This document shows, one piece after another, positions 47,662 through 61,594 of a stretch of DNA of 64,000 nt (positions within the stretch are counted from its first letter, which is position 1; each line of letters opens with the position of its first letter). Origin of the DNA: Pempheris klunzingeri. Lineage: Eukaryota > Chordata > Actinopteri > Acropomatiformes > Pempheridae. The notes beneath the pieces were generated by a model that worked only from the letters and a program-made list of their open reading frames with translations, was not told the DNA's origin and made no database searches. The stretch is from NCBI RefSeq assembly GCF_042242105.1, contig NC_092029.1, positions 21,004,885 through 21,068,884 on the forward strand, read 5' to 3'. The position numbers and the translations under genes were made by a program.

Positions 47662-50600
47662 TCAAAGAACGGACTTATAGTTCTTCTTTCCAAAGACATA
47701 TATGAAGCAGAGCTGTCAAAGATGGGATGGGGTTACACTGTCTCCTAAAACTTGTCCCCTCATCCCTGGTTCACCCTCCATCATTCACAGGATCTTTTAA
47801 TTGTCATGGCTACTGCATCATTTCCACTCCCCAGACACCTCCAGCCTGGCTCTGCCAGCAGAGCAGGGACCCATAGCACTCACTGTGCTCAGGAATGTGG
47901 TAACCTAGCAACGGGGCTAGAGAGACAGATCACTGCGTTGGGTTGGTGATGGGCGGCCGTGCCTCGCCTGCATAGACCTAAACTTTCCCCCTGAAGGGGT
48001 CATTCAGATATAAATAAAGAGACATCAACCCATTGTCAGTGTGAAATGTCACAGTTTACAAATGTTTCTGTTTCTTTTTGATATCATTCATTTGCTTGGC
48101 ACTTTTATAAAGAGGTGGAAGTAAAAAAGAAAAACGAATAAGCCAACACAAAAAGTTGAATGAAAGCCAGCAAGATGAGGCATAATACCAGAGATTGCTG
48201 AAAGCTAAGAGTAGGGGTTGGTGGGGCATCCTGGGGCCATAATGTCCGATTTATATTTATATTGTCACAGTTCAATAAAGCCAAATATTGTGTATGTATT
48301 ACAGCCTGATGTATCCTCTTCCTCTGGGCAGCAGAGCTCCACTGTTGCTCAAAAACTATTATAAACACGTCAGTGAGTGTCACTGTTGCTCAGTTCACTC
48401 GTTCCTTCATCACCATGAACACACACACTAGTTTATTTTGACTTGGTTTCACTTGCATCAGCCTGTTGCCCCAAATACCCACTAGAGTATGTACTAAATG
48501 CACTGTTTATTCCTGTTTCACTAACATTTGTTACAATTTAGAGTGTACAGCTCTTTTGAGAAACCATGTATCAGGTATTTCACTAGATTAGACTTCATCA
48601 GCATCTGGTTATTTTATCTAAGAACAGAAAATCACAATATAGACTTATGCTGTGATCTAATATTCTGCATACCACAATGAAGAAATAGTATCTATATTAC
48701 CCACTATCATGAAGATGTGAAATGAGTGGTAAGATTATGTAAAATAGTCAGCAGAGAAGTTTTGTCCAGCGTGAAAGGTGTAGTTTCGATGGTAAAAGGT
48801 GTTAAGCTGTTTTTCCTCTCATCGTCAAGGTAGAGGAAGTCACTACAGCACAGCGCAGTGTGGCTCCAAACTCACTTATCCTGTCTGTATCGGCAATGAA
48901 GAATGCATGTGGCTGCTGGGTAATAAAACATGCATCGGCTGCAAGTGGAAAAGGCGTAACAGCCGAACATGTGGACGGCAGTATAGTTCAAAGTAAGCTC
49001 CGTGGTTTTCTGCTGCTGTTGGAGGAGGAGGGAGGAGTCCGACCCAGGACACTCACCACAGCCTTGTTCGACTCCAGATCAGCCGGTCTGCTGAAACTGT
49101 GACTATGAAATGCAGGGAGTTGGAGCGGGACACGGAGGCCTCCTCGGCCTATTTATAGAATGACTGGTTGACTTGGTATGAGACACATCATCAGCAAAAC
49201 TGCCTTCGTCCAAATGGAACAACTGAGTGGGTATTTTGGATCTGAGCCATATTGTTTCAGATAATCTGATTGAGTGAACGGAAACTTTGCACCCTTTACG
49301 GTGTGTTGGAGGCTCTTAACCACATCCTGCAGGCACTCCTACAATGATGAGTTGCTCTCGTGGTGTGTTAGCATAGTGTTGCATCTTCTTCACATCTGCA
49401 CATTTGTAGGAAGGTGCAGCAACCATAAGCTGAAATGCTTGGTAGACTTGTCAGTTTTTTACATTTTTTTCATAAAGGTCATTTCGCCCCTCTATTGTTA
49501 GAATTGTAAACCTGTGGCCTGTGTTCCCAGCGTGAAGCATTTATCCTGGTGTCATCACTGTCACACAACGTAGCACTGCTCTTCCTACCTCTTTTCTAAT
49601 AATCTGTCATTTGCATTCAGTGTGTGACCCGGACACCATTGTCCTTTGTCTTGCAGCCCTGAGTGATGAGGACCTAAACAATGCAAAACCAATGCTTTCT
49701 AACAATGGTTTATGTCTTCCGGCTTCCTGTGGATGCGCTCAGCATTGCAGCAGTCTCGGGAGAGGCTCAGTAATGTGAGGATGCCTGACAGTGGGCTCTC
49801 CTGCATATTTCACTCGTAATAAATTGAAAACTATAAATATGACTCATCACACTGTGGATAACTTTTCAAACTGTCACTTTTGCTTAAAAGAAGAAAAGAA
49901 ACAGGCTCCACTCACAGTTGTTAGCAAATCTGAAGGACACAGGTGAAACATTCTGTTCCCCCCAGTGTGACAAGTGTCTGCTGAAGACAAATAAGCTTGA
50001 AAATGTCAAGCCATCCCTCTAAGGGTGCTTATAAAGGGACTCTGAAGGTGTCTCTTTGTAATCTGTGCTCATGTGCTACTTTGTTCCTGATCTGGAGCCC
50101 AGCAGTGCTGCCGGCCTGGTGCACGCCACACTGATCACTGCCTGACGGCAAACTGCAGCTCAGCGGGGGAAGTGGATGACGTGAGCACACGGTGAACAGA
50201 TATAGTATACTTATTTACCCCAATGCACTGAAACACACAGATAAGTGTTAATATTCAGCTCTCGGAAAGTATTCCATTTACTGTAAATGATTAAATGACA
50301 GTTTGAAACCACAGCACAGAAACTGAACTGCTTCATGGAAGACAAGCGCTTGAATGAAATCGAAAGCTAATTGATGGTGTCCTCCGAGGACCAGATGAAT
50401 ATTTCAATGAGGAGAGCAGAGGCAGCATCTTGTGCTGGTGTTGAGTCATCAAGAGCCCTGGGGAAGGAAAGAGTGTGGGGGCTGCCAGGTCAAGTCCTGG
50501 ACACAGCTGCATTATTAACAGAAGGTCAGCTGTCAGCACACGTCTGGAGGCCTCGCATCAAGCAGCTCGCTCATTCACTCATGTTTGTAACCTTTGGCCA

Positions 50601-53539
50601 TTTAATGAAGGTTCACAAGCCTTCTCTTCTAGCTTTCACTTTTTTTTTTTCCAGTAAAACAGAGCCAGACCACAAGGAGTACATAACACACAGAGCATGT
50701 GGAACAACTATTACCTCACTGTCAAAAGATATCCTGTAATTACACTGCGACCAAAGTGGATCATTAATGACCTCATTTTTCACATTTACTTATGTTCTTG
50801 AACATGTCAGTCATTAGTAATTTGATTAGAACATGTCTAATAATAATTTGATATTGATTTGTAGCTGTCAGGGTATACACCTTTCTCAGTATTGTCTCCC
50901 TTGAATGGAGCAGTGACCCCCCCAGCCTGGGCTCAAATACTGAACATATAATAAATCCATTTATTTTCTGTTGATCATCTAATCATTTCAGTGCCATTAG
51001 CCCTCCTCCTTACAGTTTTACTGAAGAGAAGCAGGATGGGGGGGCTAACTGCAGGGCTAATCCCATAGAGAGCAGAGTCGCAGCACTAGCTACTGATTCA
51101 GGCTCAGCAGGTGTAGGGCTCAGTGGCTTTCTACCATCTCTGCTGTATCTTCCCCATGGTGGATCATGAGGTTCCGCTGTCATCTTCCTTCAGCTCTTAC
51201 CACGTTTGCTGCTACTGTTGCCGCTGCTGCTGACACTGAGCCTCCCTGACACAATGGTGCCACTGCTGGCCCCCGCCCGACTTGAATTTGCCAGACAGGA
51301 GCAGCGAGGACAGAGGCACGCTCCCTTCTGCACTGTGCAGAGAGAGCTGAGAGAGAGGAGAGGATCATGGGAGCAGAAATGCTCGATGTTGTTGTGATCC
51401 ACGCTCAGCCAGCAGGAAGAGATGTAGACAAGCATGTGGCCTCTCCGCATCCCTCAGCGGAACCACAGACGAGCCAGGCGGCAGGAGGAAGGGTTGTTCC
51501 AGTTTTGACAGCTCGCAGCTCATAATCCCAACCGGAGAGGAGACGGTGCTGACTGAAGTGAAGCGTGAACAGCAGTGCAGGAAAAAAACAGGAGATACAG
51601 TAAAGACCGAACTTGACTGTCTCCTGTCTTCCTTGTGCACAAAGGCCTTTATCATCTCCACACTGGGAGGCGACCCGTGCACTCAGAGGAGCTCATGCTG
51701 AGAGGGATAAAAGCGGGATAGAGTCTGTGATTTTTAATGAAGGGGGTTGGAGCATCCTCAGGCAGACCTCCTGCGGGGACAGGTGCTGTAAAAAAAGAGC
51801 TGTGAAAACAAGATAATCTAGCCCAGATCCTTGGCTTTATAGACTCTACTCCACCCAGTCTCTAAAGCTCAGACCTGGCAGTGCAGGAGCAAGCGTTTGA
51901 ATTGCAGGAATGCCTCCCTGAAGGCCAAAGTGGAGAGTTTAACTGTTTTATGTCGACCTTGAGGAGGCCAGAAGCAGCTACTCATGTCTGGTAAAGTCTG
52001 CTAGTTAAAGTTAATAAAAAACAATCTTCCTAAATTGGGAGAAATGTGTTTTTGTTTTCTGTTTTTATTCACCACTGTGGGTAACACATGGTTTTATTGG
52101 TTTCCTAATGATTTTTCAAAAACTCTCTAATTTGGTTCTAGTTTTAGGAAATTCTAAGTTGGTGCTGTATTGGCACACATACAAATACATTATCACCAAT
52201 GAATGAACCCCCATGTGACCCTGAGAAGCTTTCTGATGTAGCACTGCATGTGTGCAGTTGACTTTGATACTGGTGGCAGATTTACATCTTAAAACAGTCT
52301 GCTTGGTCTTTTCTACACAATGTCTCCTCATCAGAGAACAGTGACTGATGATCTACCCTCAGCACGATGAGAGGTGAAGCAGCAGGGGACACTGAGGCTG
52401 AATGAATATTATGGGTCAACCATAATGACGAGGTTTTCCATGAGGATGCTGCTGCCATGTTTCTGCAGGATCTGATGATATGGAGTAACTTTTGGCTGTT
52501 AGTTTGTGTTTGTTTGTGTGCATTGGAATAACTACAAGAGGGAGTGATGGAGAGATGTGTGTTTTTGCATTTGGTGGATGTCTGGGTACATCCCTCTGTC
52601 TGTCTGAGTGGCCAACGTTGACTTGCACATGCCTCCTCCCTCCACGGGATGTTTTCATGACACGTGCAGATCGGCATGCTGGGAGTTCAGAGACGAGGCT
52701 TTCCACTGGCAGAGAAGGCGGCACTGCATGTGTCACCCGGAGCCCATCATTAGCCTGCTCCCTCCCTTCCCCTGCCCGTCCTCCTGTCTATCCGTGTCAT
52801 CACTCACCGCCTTCCCTTCCGCCCCGTGTACTCTCTCTTTCACTTCCGTTCTGTGTCACTCCCTCCCTCCTCTTCCTACTCTCTATCAGCCCCTGTTCTT
52901 CCTCCTCTGCTCTATGCCCTCCTCCCTTGCCCCTGTAATCAGTCTGTACCTCATTATTACACCACACAGACCCCTTCCTCTGTCTGTCTGTCTATTTCCG
53001 TGCTCATCCTGACGAAAGGCACAGCAAAGGGAATAAGTGGTGTGCTACAGTTGTATTCATATGTGCCACCCTGCATGAACACACAGTAACTTAAACCTAC
53101 ATTCATGCAGGAATATGAACAGGCAGAAGTCAAACTAATTAAAAGGACTGAAGTTACAAACACTACTACACTGGCTCCTGTTAAGTCTAATTCCAGCTGT
53201 TCAGATATGAAAACTGTCTGCCGATTGGCACTTTGACATGAGTTTTCAAAGCAAGATGAGACGACTAACAAAGTTACAGAGACCAAAGCATCTGTGCTGC
53301 CAAACTGAAGATGTCAATAACAATAATGTCAAACACTGCTCCAACTATCCAGTATAGTGTAGCACAAACTGCAAAGAGATGCAGCAGTCAAAAGACCCTT
53401 AGAACCCTTAGAAAACTATCACTCAACCATGCTCTTCCCCTTCTTCATGTTTTAGCATTTTCAGCTCAGTGGCTGAAGTAAGGCATGTATTATATATTGA
53501 AATGTTTTGTTAGCAGGAGAGATACTTGTGGATGTGTTG

Positions 53540-53705
53540 TTGAACAGAGTTAGGCTAGCTTCCAGTCTTTATGCTAAGTTAGGCTAATCGCCTCCTGACC
53601 CTAGCTCTGTACCTTCATCAACACGAGATTGGTATCAAACCTTTCACCTCATGAAAGAAAGCAAATGTGTGCACATTCCCACATATTTAACTACTCCTTA
53701 AAAGA
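53540..53705. mobile_element. Remnant of a common teleost interspersed repeat
   Basis: The order TTAGGCTAGCTTCCAGTCTT, TATGCTAAGTTAGGCTAATC, ACCTTCATCAACACGAGATT, GGTATCAAACC, AAAGAAAGCAAATGTG, CATTCCCACA and AACTACTCCTTAA matches a repeat I recognise from many fish genomes, in which the end reads like ...GCGAATAAGCGTATTTCCCA and AACTATTCCTTTAA. The copy is diverged. The family name is not given with certainty. Confidence 0.55.
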
Positions 53706-56392
53706 GTGGAAGTGAATGTTTTCCTGAACATGTACTGTTGGGACTTGAGTAGATTGGGATATCAGGTTAGAAAATGAATATTGTTTTCTATGTACTCCAC
53801 ATTCTCATTGCAGTGGATAGCATCCTAGTCTAGCCTCTGTGTAGGATGGGTAATGCTGTGATGTGATAGACAGGTTACTGTGTACGATTGTAGATGCCTT
53901 TCTACATCTTTCTCACCAATCGAGACAAACCACATGTGTAGTGAGTCTCTTTCCAGCAGCAGTTTAAAATGGTAAACAGTCATAATATCTTAAATGTCCT
54001 CCCACCTATATCTCCCAATCTGTGTGAAACAAATTAGTTTTCCACTTGGTCACCGTCCACCTACAGTGTTTCCACTCTCCGGGCACTGGGGATGTTTCCA
54101 GTCAGACAGGCACGACCCGCTGGGGTTGACATCAGCCCTCCATCGACTAAAGGAACAGACAAAGCCATCCCTGAGGGGTTAATACTACAGTGTGCCCTCC
54201 GTCACCAGCCACCCACCTCGTCTCCTGCTCCTGATGAACCTTGTTCCATCACCTCCCCATCAAATATAAATGCATCCCCCTCAATGGCTGCCCCCAAACA
54301 CCATGACATACCTTCAGCCCTGCACAACCACCCCATGAATTATTCACTCATGGCATGTGAATGTGGATGTGCCCCCCCAATACTTTTCTTTATCCCCCTG
54401 TCTTTTCTTAAACATTAAACAGGTGCTGTCAGCACAGGCTGATACCTTATTTCACATTGAGTTAGTCAATCTTCATCCCATTTACTGTTTTAATCACATG
54501 CACATTCTTTAGGTCTTTGGCTCCAATTAAAGAACCTAATGAATTTTGCTCATCTAGTGTCATATGAATAGCCTTTTACGTTAACTAATTATAGATCTGA
54601 CTCCACTACTGGTCATGTCCTGCTCTGTAATTGGATTTTTCCCGAGGGTTCATTGATTTTCTGCTGAAAGTGGCTGAAACATTGGAGGTGGTACTTGGTC
54701 TGATATGAATCATGAGAGGATAGTGAAAGCTGTATACAGGCTGAAAAAAGGAGAATAATTCATGTTTTCTCGTGCGAAATGTAATTTTAGTGACTCTTAG
54801 TGACGCTGTGAAGCACCTCGGTTTTGGCGGTGGCTTTAGTCGCCTCTAGAGCTGTTTCCTGCAGCCCTCTGGGATGAGAAGTGAGAGACTGGGGGAGTAA
54901 ACAGCAAAACAAGCCCCCACAGCAACCAGGTGGCGGCTTTTTCTGCGAAGGAGGAATAATTAATCAGGAGAGATGGCTGTGTGAAAAGGAGGGAAGGAAA
55001 GGGAAATAAAGAGATGAAAGAGCCTTCAGAGCCTTCAGTTCAAAGAGAGCAGTCAGTGATGAGCTTGGCCCTTACTGGGCCTGCACGAGGCTGTGGAGGG
55101 AGGGGTCAAACAAACGGGGCTTATAACTGTCATGGCTGGCTTTGGATGGAAGCAGATTGCTTTTAACATGAATCCAGTAATCTGATTGCAAAAACAAGTG
55201 TTCTGATTGATTAGAGTTAGTAAGAATGTGGTATTTGTTGGGTTATTATGGGGGAAGAAGAAAGGATTTTGTGGGGATGTTTCACACAAAAAAATTTTTA
55301 AAAAGGGGCTTTAATACTTGTCAAATGATTAGCAAAGTCCTCCCTCACTATCATTAAAACACAATCAATGAGCACAGCACAAGGGGTATTTGAATCTTAA
55401 AATAACAGATGTCATCAATATTTAGACGTCTAGAATTAGAATCCATTGAATTTGAATGTAATGATTTCATAAGTTATGTGTCATTTCCTTAACTGGGCCT
55501 GCGTTTAAATGTCAAAGTTATGAGGTAACCTTTCTTTGAAGGGGGTGTCTGGCTTTTTGGGCTGGATCTGTCTCTTTCAGCAGAGAATACTAGAATAGCA
55601 GAGTAGAATAACAATACACCATCAGGGCCTCTAGCTGGCTGCTTGATGTGTAATGTCACCCTGTACACATCAAGCAACTGTGCCTCCACACATTAAATAT
55701 ATCCCACAGTGGTGCAGGATGCTCTGTGTGTGTGAGTGTGTGTCATCACTTCTAATCAGAGTAAAAAATCCATCAAAACCACCAACGTCCAACTCCATAC
55801 GATCAGCTGTAATGCGAAGCTATCTGCCTTCCAAAGATTATCATTCACAGGAACGGCTTTCCATCCTGCTCAGAGGGATCAATACATTTGTTTGCCCTAC
55901 AAAAGCCGATTCAGTCTGCCTCTGCCAGTCACAGGTTATGTAAAGAGTCAGGATGCAGAGTCTCAGTCGGTGCCTCCGTCTGCCGTGAGCATACACGATT
56001 AGAGATGCTCTGCAGTCTTGCGCTGAGCGTAGCATCGCTTGTTGCCTGGCCCCCTGCCCGCCACGCGTCTTGTCACACAGGATTACAGTGTTCACTGATA
56101 GAGTCGTCGTGATGTGTGCTGCTGCACAGCGTCTCACATGTGAGCCGCCCATTTCACTCTGCCCTTGAGTTTGGTGCCAGGTCGTTGACATGGGTCAAAT
56201 CAAGTCAATTACATGAAAGCGCTATTGCACTCATATGCAGTGCTGCACTACTACTGAGTCACTGGCACTGACATTTTAGAATTTGGCAAACCAACATTGG
56301 GTAAACTAACTTTTTCTAGGTTTCTTGTTACCCACATCAGGGAATTTAAAGCAAACAAGATATTCTCATCACAAACAAGACATAAAATCAAG

Positions 56393-56395
<3 letters not shown>

Positions 56396-56434
<39 letters not shown>
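56396..56434. repeat. (GA)n microsatellite
   Basis: A GA run of about 39 bases with GGGA interruptions near its right end. Confidence 0.93.
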
Positions 56435-59029
56435 AGACAGGACATTGTCCATGGCACAGACCAATGATCTTCCTCTGTTTAAAAAACACAGATGTTATGT
56501 TAAGATTTCTCTTCTTTCAACGCTCCTAGTTCCTGTGACAACCTCTGATTGTGCTGACGGGCATTTCGGCCTCCGTGTGCACCAGTGCACCATCTGAGGG
56601 ATCAGCCTGTAATTATGTTGAAAGAGAGTGGTTACGGTGTGTCAGACAGCATGAGGCTGCTGTTCTAATTGGTAGAGAAGAGGGTCTCTTCTGTGAAAGC
56701 TGTAATCTTCACACAAAAACCTGCCCTGAATATCAACAAACGCTACCAGGGTACAAAGTTGCTTGCAACATTTATCAATATGGAAATCTTTGAATGAATT
56801 ATTGCTAAAAGTGTTCGCTCCTACATGCACACTGGTTATGATCAGGTTTTTGGAGCATCCAGGTTGTATTTGTCGGCTGTGGAAGAGGTATAGAGGTTTG
56901 CTTTAATTGTTAATGTCGTTCTCTATGGTGATTAGCGGTATTTGCAGATGTGTTTTTAGACCTCACTTTATCAAATCAAATGTCATCAAATGCACTTGTT
57001 TTTTGTTTTTTTGTATTTGCATCGTGCGTTATCATCAGTCTCTCTTTGTTTTGGCAGTAGTAACGTTTACTTGCAGAGCTAATTGAGGCAGGAGAAAACA
57101 GTGCGCTGCTTCTACTTCCCCTCTGTGATCTGTTTGCCTCTGAAATGTAGCCGAGTAGATGTATGAAACTGAAGTACATGTACCTCATACCACAAACCTG
57201 ACTGTGCTACCTGGAGTACTCTGTTAGAATAAGAGTTAGAGGAGAGAATTATCTAAATATGATCATTATCAAAAATGATAATCAAAATAATGATCAACAA
57301 GCTATCAAAATAGCTGCTTATCATTTTTCTGTTGATTGACTAATCAACAAATTGACTAATCATTGAGAAATCGAATCCAGACGAGTGGTAAACCAAGTGG
57401 TAAACTCCTCAACCATAGGGGGTAACTCTGAGCACAGAAATGGTAGATCTCAGATGCAGAAGAGCCAAACACAAACCAACACTGACTCAGGCAGTCAGAA
57501 ACCCTGATCATGGAGTGTCTAAAGTAGAAACGGTTCATCCTCTGGGTAGCATAAATGCATTAAATCTCAGTAAATTTCATGTTAATCTGCCCAGTATATT
57601 ATATTTGATTGGGTTATTTCTTACCTATTGTAATTTTGGCACTGACACAAGGGTCACGGTGGTCATGGAAACCGGTAGGGTTCATCCTCTGGGGAACATG
57701 AATATGCATAGCCGATTTCACTGCAGTATTTATGCAGTAGACGGACAGAGTGCCACTACCATCCTGTTTAGTCATTAGATTGCTGTGTGATTATCTTAAG
57801 TCAGGGAGTTTATTGTCTGTCAGTGACACTCCTTTCTATGGTCCTCCACTTCTTTATTGCTGCTGCAAAGAAGGGAAGGCCCACACTCCTCCTTCATTAT
57901 TCTCCTCTCTGTCCTCACAGTGTGTCACCAGTGAATACATTTCCTGTTTCTCTCTGCAGTCAGATGAGGCAACTGACCCAGAAGAGCGAAGGAAAAGGAA
58001 AGCAGGGGAGAGAAAGAATGAGGAAGGAGTGAAATATTTTTTCAAGTGACACATTTGAGGACAGACTGGAGCTGAAGGCCAGACCGACACTTTGTCTTCC
58101 AAGGAGAGGCTGGATTTATCGCCTGTTGTGTCTGCACTAATAAACCATGCCAACACAGTTATTTTCTTTCATCCTTGTTATGCAGAGAAACAATTAGAGG
58201 CATTCATTCTTCTGGGAATTCACAAAATCATCCAAGGGTACACTGCGCTGTGCTTCGGCTCATGTTGTTTTTCAAATTTCAGCATTTCATTTTGCTAAGA
58301 CCATGCTAGCTTAGTCCTAAACAAACTATTGAGAAAGTATTTCAGGATGGTTTTGGAGTTGTATCTACATTACTCCCTGTAAGCACACCTATACAACAGA
58401 GGCATTCCGTATTCTCTGCAGCATAGCTGTGTACACATGATAGATTCCTGGTACCGATTACAAAAGTGATGTCAGGTTTCATACAGCCCATATCTGGCAG
58501 TGACCTTATTAGTAGTTTTTCAGCTTTGCACCTCCATGAAGTTGGGGGGTTTGTAAAAGACAGTAGCTCCCAAGCTGACGATACTCCTGCAGAATCCACA
58601 TAACACATTAGAACTGTTTTCACAGGCTGAGTGTCACTGTCGATAGTAAATTGACTGGTGGAGTGTGACTTTTTTCATGTAGTACCACTATTTGCCACCA
58701 GAGTCCGGCTCCAGAAAATAACACAATGTGTCAAGGTTTTCAGAAATCTGACCAAAAACCAAAAAAACTATTAAATTGTCCTCATGTGTACCTCAGTGGT
58801 GACATAGATCTGTGATTGTAAACTGTTGTTTTAGTAGGAGGAGATTTTGAGGAAGTGTGTTTGCCTGATTGACGGGTGTCTCAGCGTCAGTCAGCCACGG
58901 TGGTTACTGCTGGCTACACCATTACAGCTTAGTCTCTCCTTAATGATGAACACTGCTCCCAAATCCAAGCATCAAGCCTCCACCTGATTCTATATTTTAC
59001 ATGACAATCAGTGTACTGGTCAGGGGAGT

Positions 59030-59300
59030 ACAGGGGGGCTCTCAGAGATGTGTTATATATGTATCCCAGATAATGAGGTTTATAAAGTCAAGGCTCTTTT
59101 GTCTGACTTTAGAATATCACATCTGTTTTAATAAAATCATATTTTTTTCCAAAACAAGTTCAAAGTTGCATTAAGAGCAGAATATCATGTCACTTTCATC
59201 AACTCTATTCTTATGATGTTTTTGTGATTGTTACAAGTGTTCAACTTCACAGTAACATCAGTGTCAACCTTTCTCTCAGTGGATTAAAGACAACACAGAT
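59030..59300 (+). repeat. Diverged repeat pair, left member
   Basis: Aligns by eye with 62420-62695. Shared blocks in order are GATAATGAGGTTTATAAAGT, CAAGGCTCTTTTGT, CTGTTTTAATAAAATCAT, CCAAAACAAGTTCA, TTATGATGTTTTTGTG and CTCTCAGTGGATTAAAGACA. Confidence 0.55.
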
Positions 59301-60504
59301 GTCTGCTTGGGTTTAATACTACAATCTTTTACCAGAAAGTTACAAGGAGGAGTGAATCACTGACTAAATAATCTTAACTCAAGGACCACTTCCATACTAG
59401 CCTCTTCCTGAGTTTTCAGTGGCATCTCACAGTCTCTTCTCAGTGGATAGAGTGTGCTTAGTAATGATAATCACGTAATGATCTCATGGTGAACAAACTC
59501 CATTAAAGACTATGGACAATGAATGATGAATATGCAGGCATTTATGGGGCAGGGAAAAACCTAGGAAATGTGTGTTTTTGGAACTTGGATGACTAAACGT
59601 CGGGATATCCCAACTTCTGATGGTTTGATCTTGCCATTTTTCTAAATCCGTCTCTTGTTACTCCCCCAACATTAAGGTAGGGCAACACTAGATCTCTGCA
59701 GCAACCTTTAACCCTTTATAGGGCACTCATTGAAATACTTTGAAATTCAAAATTTCAACTTACTGGTGGTCATTACAAGACAAAAACTGTAAATGTTATG
59801 GTGAAAATCAAGGTCAGTGAAGTTACCATATATGTTTTCTTGCTGGTCTGTCAGGTAGCCTGATTGTCGCTGATTGGCTTGGAGAAATCTGGTAGTTCTA
59901 CTACCTCATGGTGAGGCGAGGAGCGGCATTTTGAACTCCCACCAAATATGCTCCCCTTGCCCGATACAGGGTTAAATGAATTAATGTTGGTGACATCAGC
60001 AATTTGTTGTTCGTTACAGGCTGCTCAAAACGAATTCTGAAGCAAGTCACAGAGGATTTTTACTCCAAATGTCAGTGAGACAGAATTCTCAAATTTTGGT
60101 TTCACAATGACCCTCGATGCTCCACTCATAGTGTGTGTCGCTGTAACTGTATTTGTAATGGCCGATTTCTAAAATAGAAGGTTGGAAGCACAACTCTGGA
60201 ATGCAGTAGAAGGTTGTATGTGAAGAGGATTATGGGAGATGATTTATTATTAGACTACACAGTAAAGAATAGAGCTGAATGCTTTGATAGTGTCCAACAT
60301 GTGGAAGACAGGTGAAGGCTGATTGTTCTGCTCCATGATGAAGCCAAGTGTCCAAATGCCAACAGTCTGTCCTCCCACAACTCTCCACTACAGGCTCATT
60401 TCAGTATTTCTATACCTGTGGTCCATTTTTTCATGTTCCATTGGTCAGTTTGTTTGTGTCATTGTGTGACTTTGGTGTTAGTTAGGATCCAACACGACTG
60501 TTTG

Positions 60505-60715
60505 TGGTGAAACAAAAAGGATCTTACTGCTCTGTCTCTCTGGGGATCATTTCAATAATGTTGTCAGACACTTTGAAACACGGTTGCAGCCATTGCAGCC
60601 CATTTCATGGCTGCCAACCAAGGCAAAATGAGTTGTACCTGCTAGTCCTTTCAATGCCAGAATATGTAAGAAATGACCAAATAAATAGTTATCCCAGGTT
60701 TAAAAATCCAGTTCA
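60505..60715 (+). repeat. Interspersed repeat family X, copy D
   Basis: Shares GTGAAACAAAAAGGATCTTA, CTCTGTCTCTCTGGGGATCA, AATGTTGTCAGACACTTTGA, GGTTGCAGCC, TTGTACCTGCTAGTCCTTTC and CCCAGGTTTAAAAATCCAG with copies A-C, in the same orientation. It begins at the middle of copy A. Confidence 0.65.
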
Positions 60716-61337
60716 AGAGGGGGATCCTGACAGCACAGCACCGTGCCTCCACATCTCCCCCTCTCTGTAGCAGCCACCCTGACATCAGTGGGATAGGAGT
60801 CACTATTTCTTCTGACCAAGAAAGAGACACATTGTTTATGTGAGTCATCCAGAGATCAAGCTGTGTGTCAGGCTATAAAAAAGGTCCCTGGCTCCGAGAG
60901 CAGAGTGCTAATCAGTGGAAGGATGTCATGGGTAGAGAGAGCAGTGTTTAGAGACAGCCTTGAACAGAGTGCTGAATTCACTTCAGTCTGGTGCGCCCTG
61001 CAGCACAGCTCTTTTCTGTGGGCTCGTCCTTCTTCCAGGCAGCATGTTTCATCTTATTGATCCACCAGTCAAGCTTAAAGTGCATAAGTTGTATTCATTG
61101 CCTGCATTAAAACTCTTTTAGCCTGTTTGTGTTCATATTTCTCCTGCCCATTATCACATCTGATTTCTTCTTGTTGATGTAACAGTTGTCTTCATTTAAT
61201 AATTACGATCCAAAGGTGTCTCAACCTGCTACCTTTTATAAATCTCTTCAGGTTTTTATCTTCCTTCTGTGATATATTACCCAAGTGTACCACTTTCATC
61301 TAAACCAACCTCATGTCCCTTTCTTTATATGTCACAG

Positions 61338-61594
61338 ATTATAGATAATGGGCTGTGTGCAATGCAAGGATAAGGAAGCAACCAAACTCACAGACGACAG
61401 AGACACCAGCATTTCGCAGGGAGCGGGCTACCGCTATGGAGCCGACCCCACGCCGCAGCATTATCCAAGCTTCGGGGCCACTGCCATCCCCAACTACAAC
61501 AACTTCCACGCTCCCGTCGGACAGGGGATGACCGTCTTTGGAGGGGTCAGCACTTCCTCTCATACAGGAACCCTGAGGACTCGTGGTGGGACAG
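61338..61594 (+). CDS. fyn: Tyrosine kinase Fyn, first coding exon (SH4 and unique region; gene continues past the window)
   Basis: Fyn is a membrane-anchored Src-family non-receptor tyrosine kinase acting in T-cell, neuronal and adhesion signalling. The exon follows CAG at 61335-61337; ten untranslated bases precede ATG at 61348. It codes for 82 residues plus one base and ends at a GTAAGG donor. [15 protein letters not shown] is the SH4 anchor: Gly2 for myristoylation, Cys3 and Cys6 for palmitoylation. The unique region reads [40 protein letters not shown] and [14 protein letters not shown], nearly identical to human FYN, which continues with VTLFVALYDYEA in the SH3 domain. The exon end phase (one base left over) fits that join. 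SH3, SH2 and kinase exons are not in the window. Teleosts have two copies, fyna and fynb; the sequence alone does not decide which. Confidence 0.96.

Larger units (their letters stand above)
45301..61337 (+). other. Inferred fyn intron 1, last part
   Basis: No coding exon was found. Contents are interspersed repeat copy C (45722-45830), an M-box-containing palindrome (47163-47190), a CA run (47635-47661), a fish repeat remnant (53540-53705), a GA run (56396-56434), AT-rich palindromic repeat debris (about 57250-57370), one member of a diverged repeat pair (about 59030-59300) and interspersed repeat copy D (60505-60715). The pyrimidine-rich block at about 52740-52990 gives long but low-complexity open frames. 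The intron ends at CAG 61335-61337. Confidence 0.5.

Noticed and set aside
52492..53012. Overlapping open frames of 134 and 148 codons on the + strand
   Set aside because: The stretch is a pyrimidine-rich, low-complexity block that lacks stops for compositional reasons; the products are Pro/Ser/Leu runs without domains.
57960..58048. Possible exon after a CTCTCTGCAG acceptor, coding SDEATDPEERRKRKAGERKN
   Set aside because: No matching donor or homologous protein is recognised; the charged peptide reflects purine-rich sequence. It is mentioned only as a weak candidate for a non-coding fyn exon.
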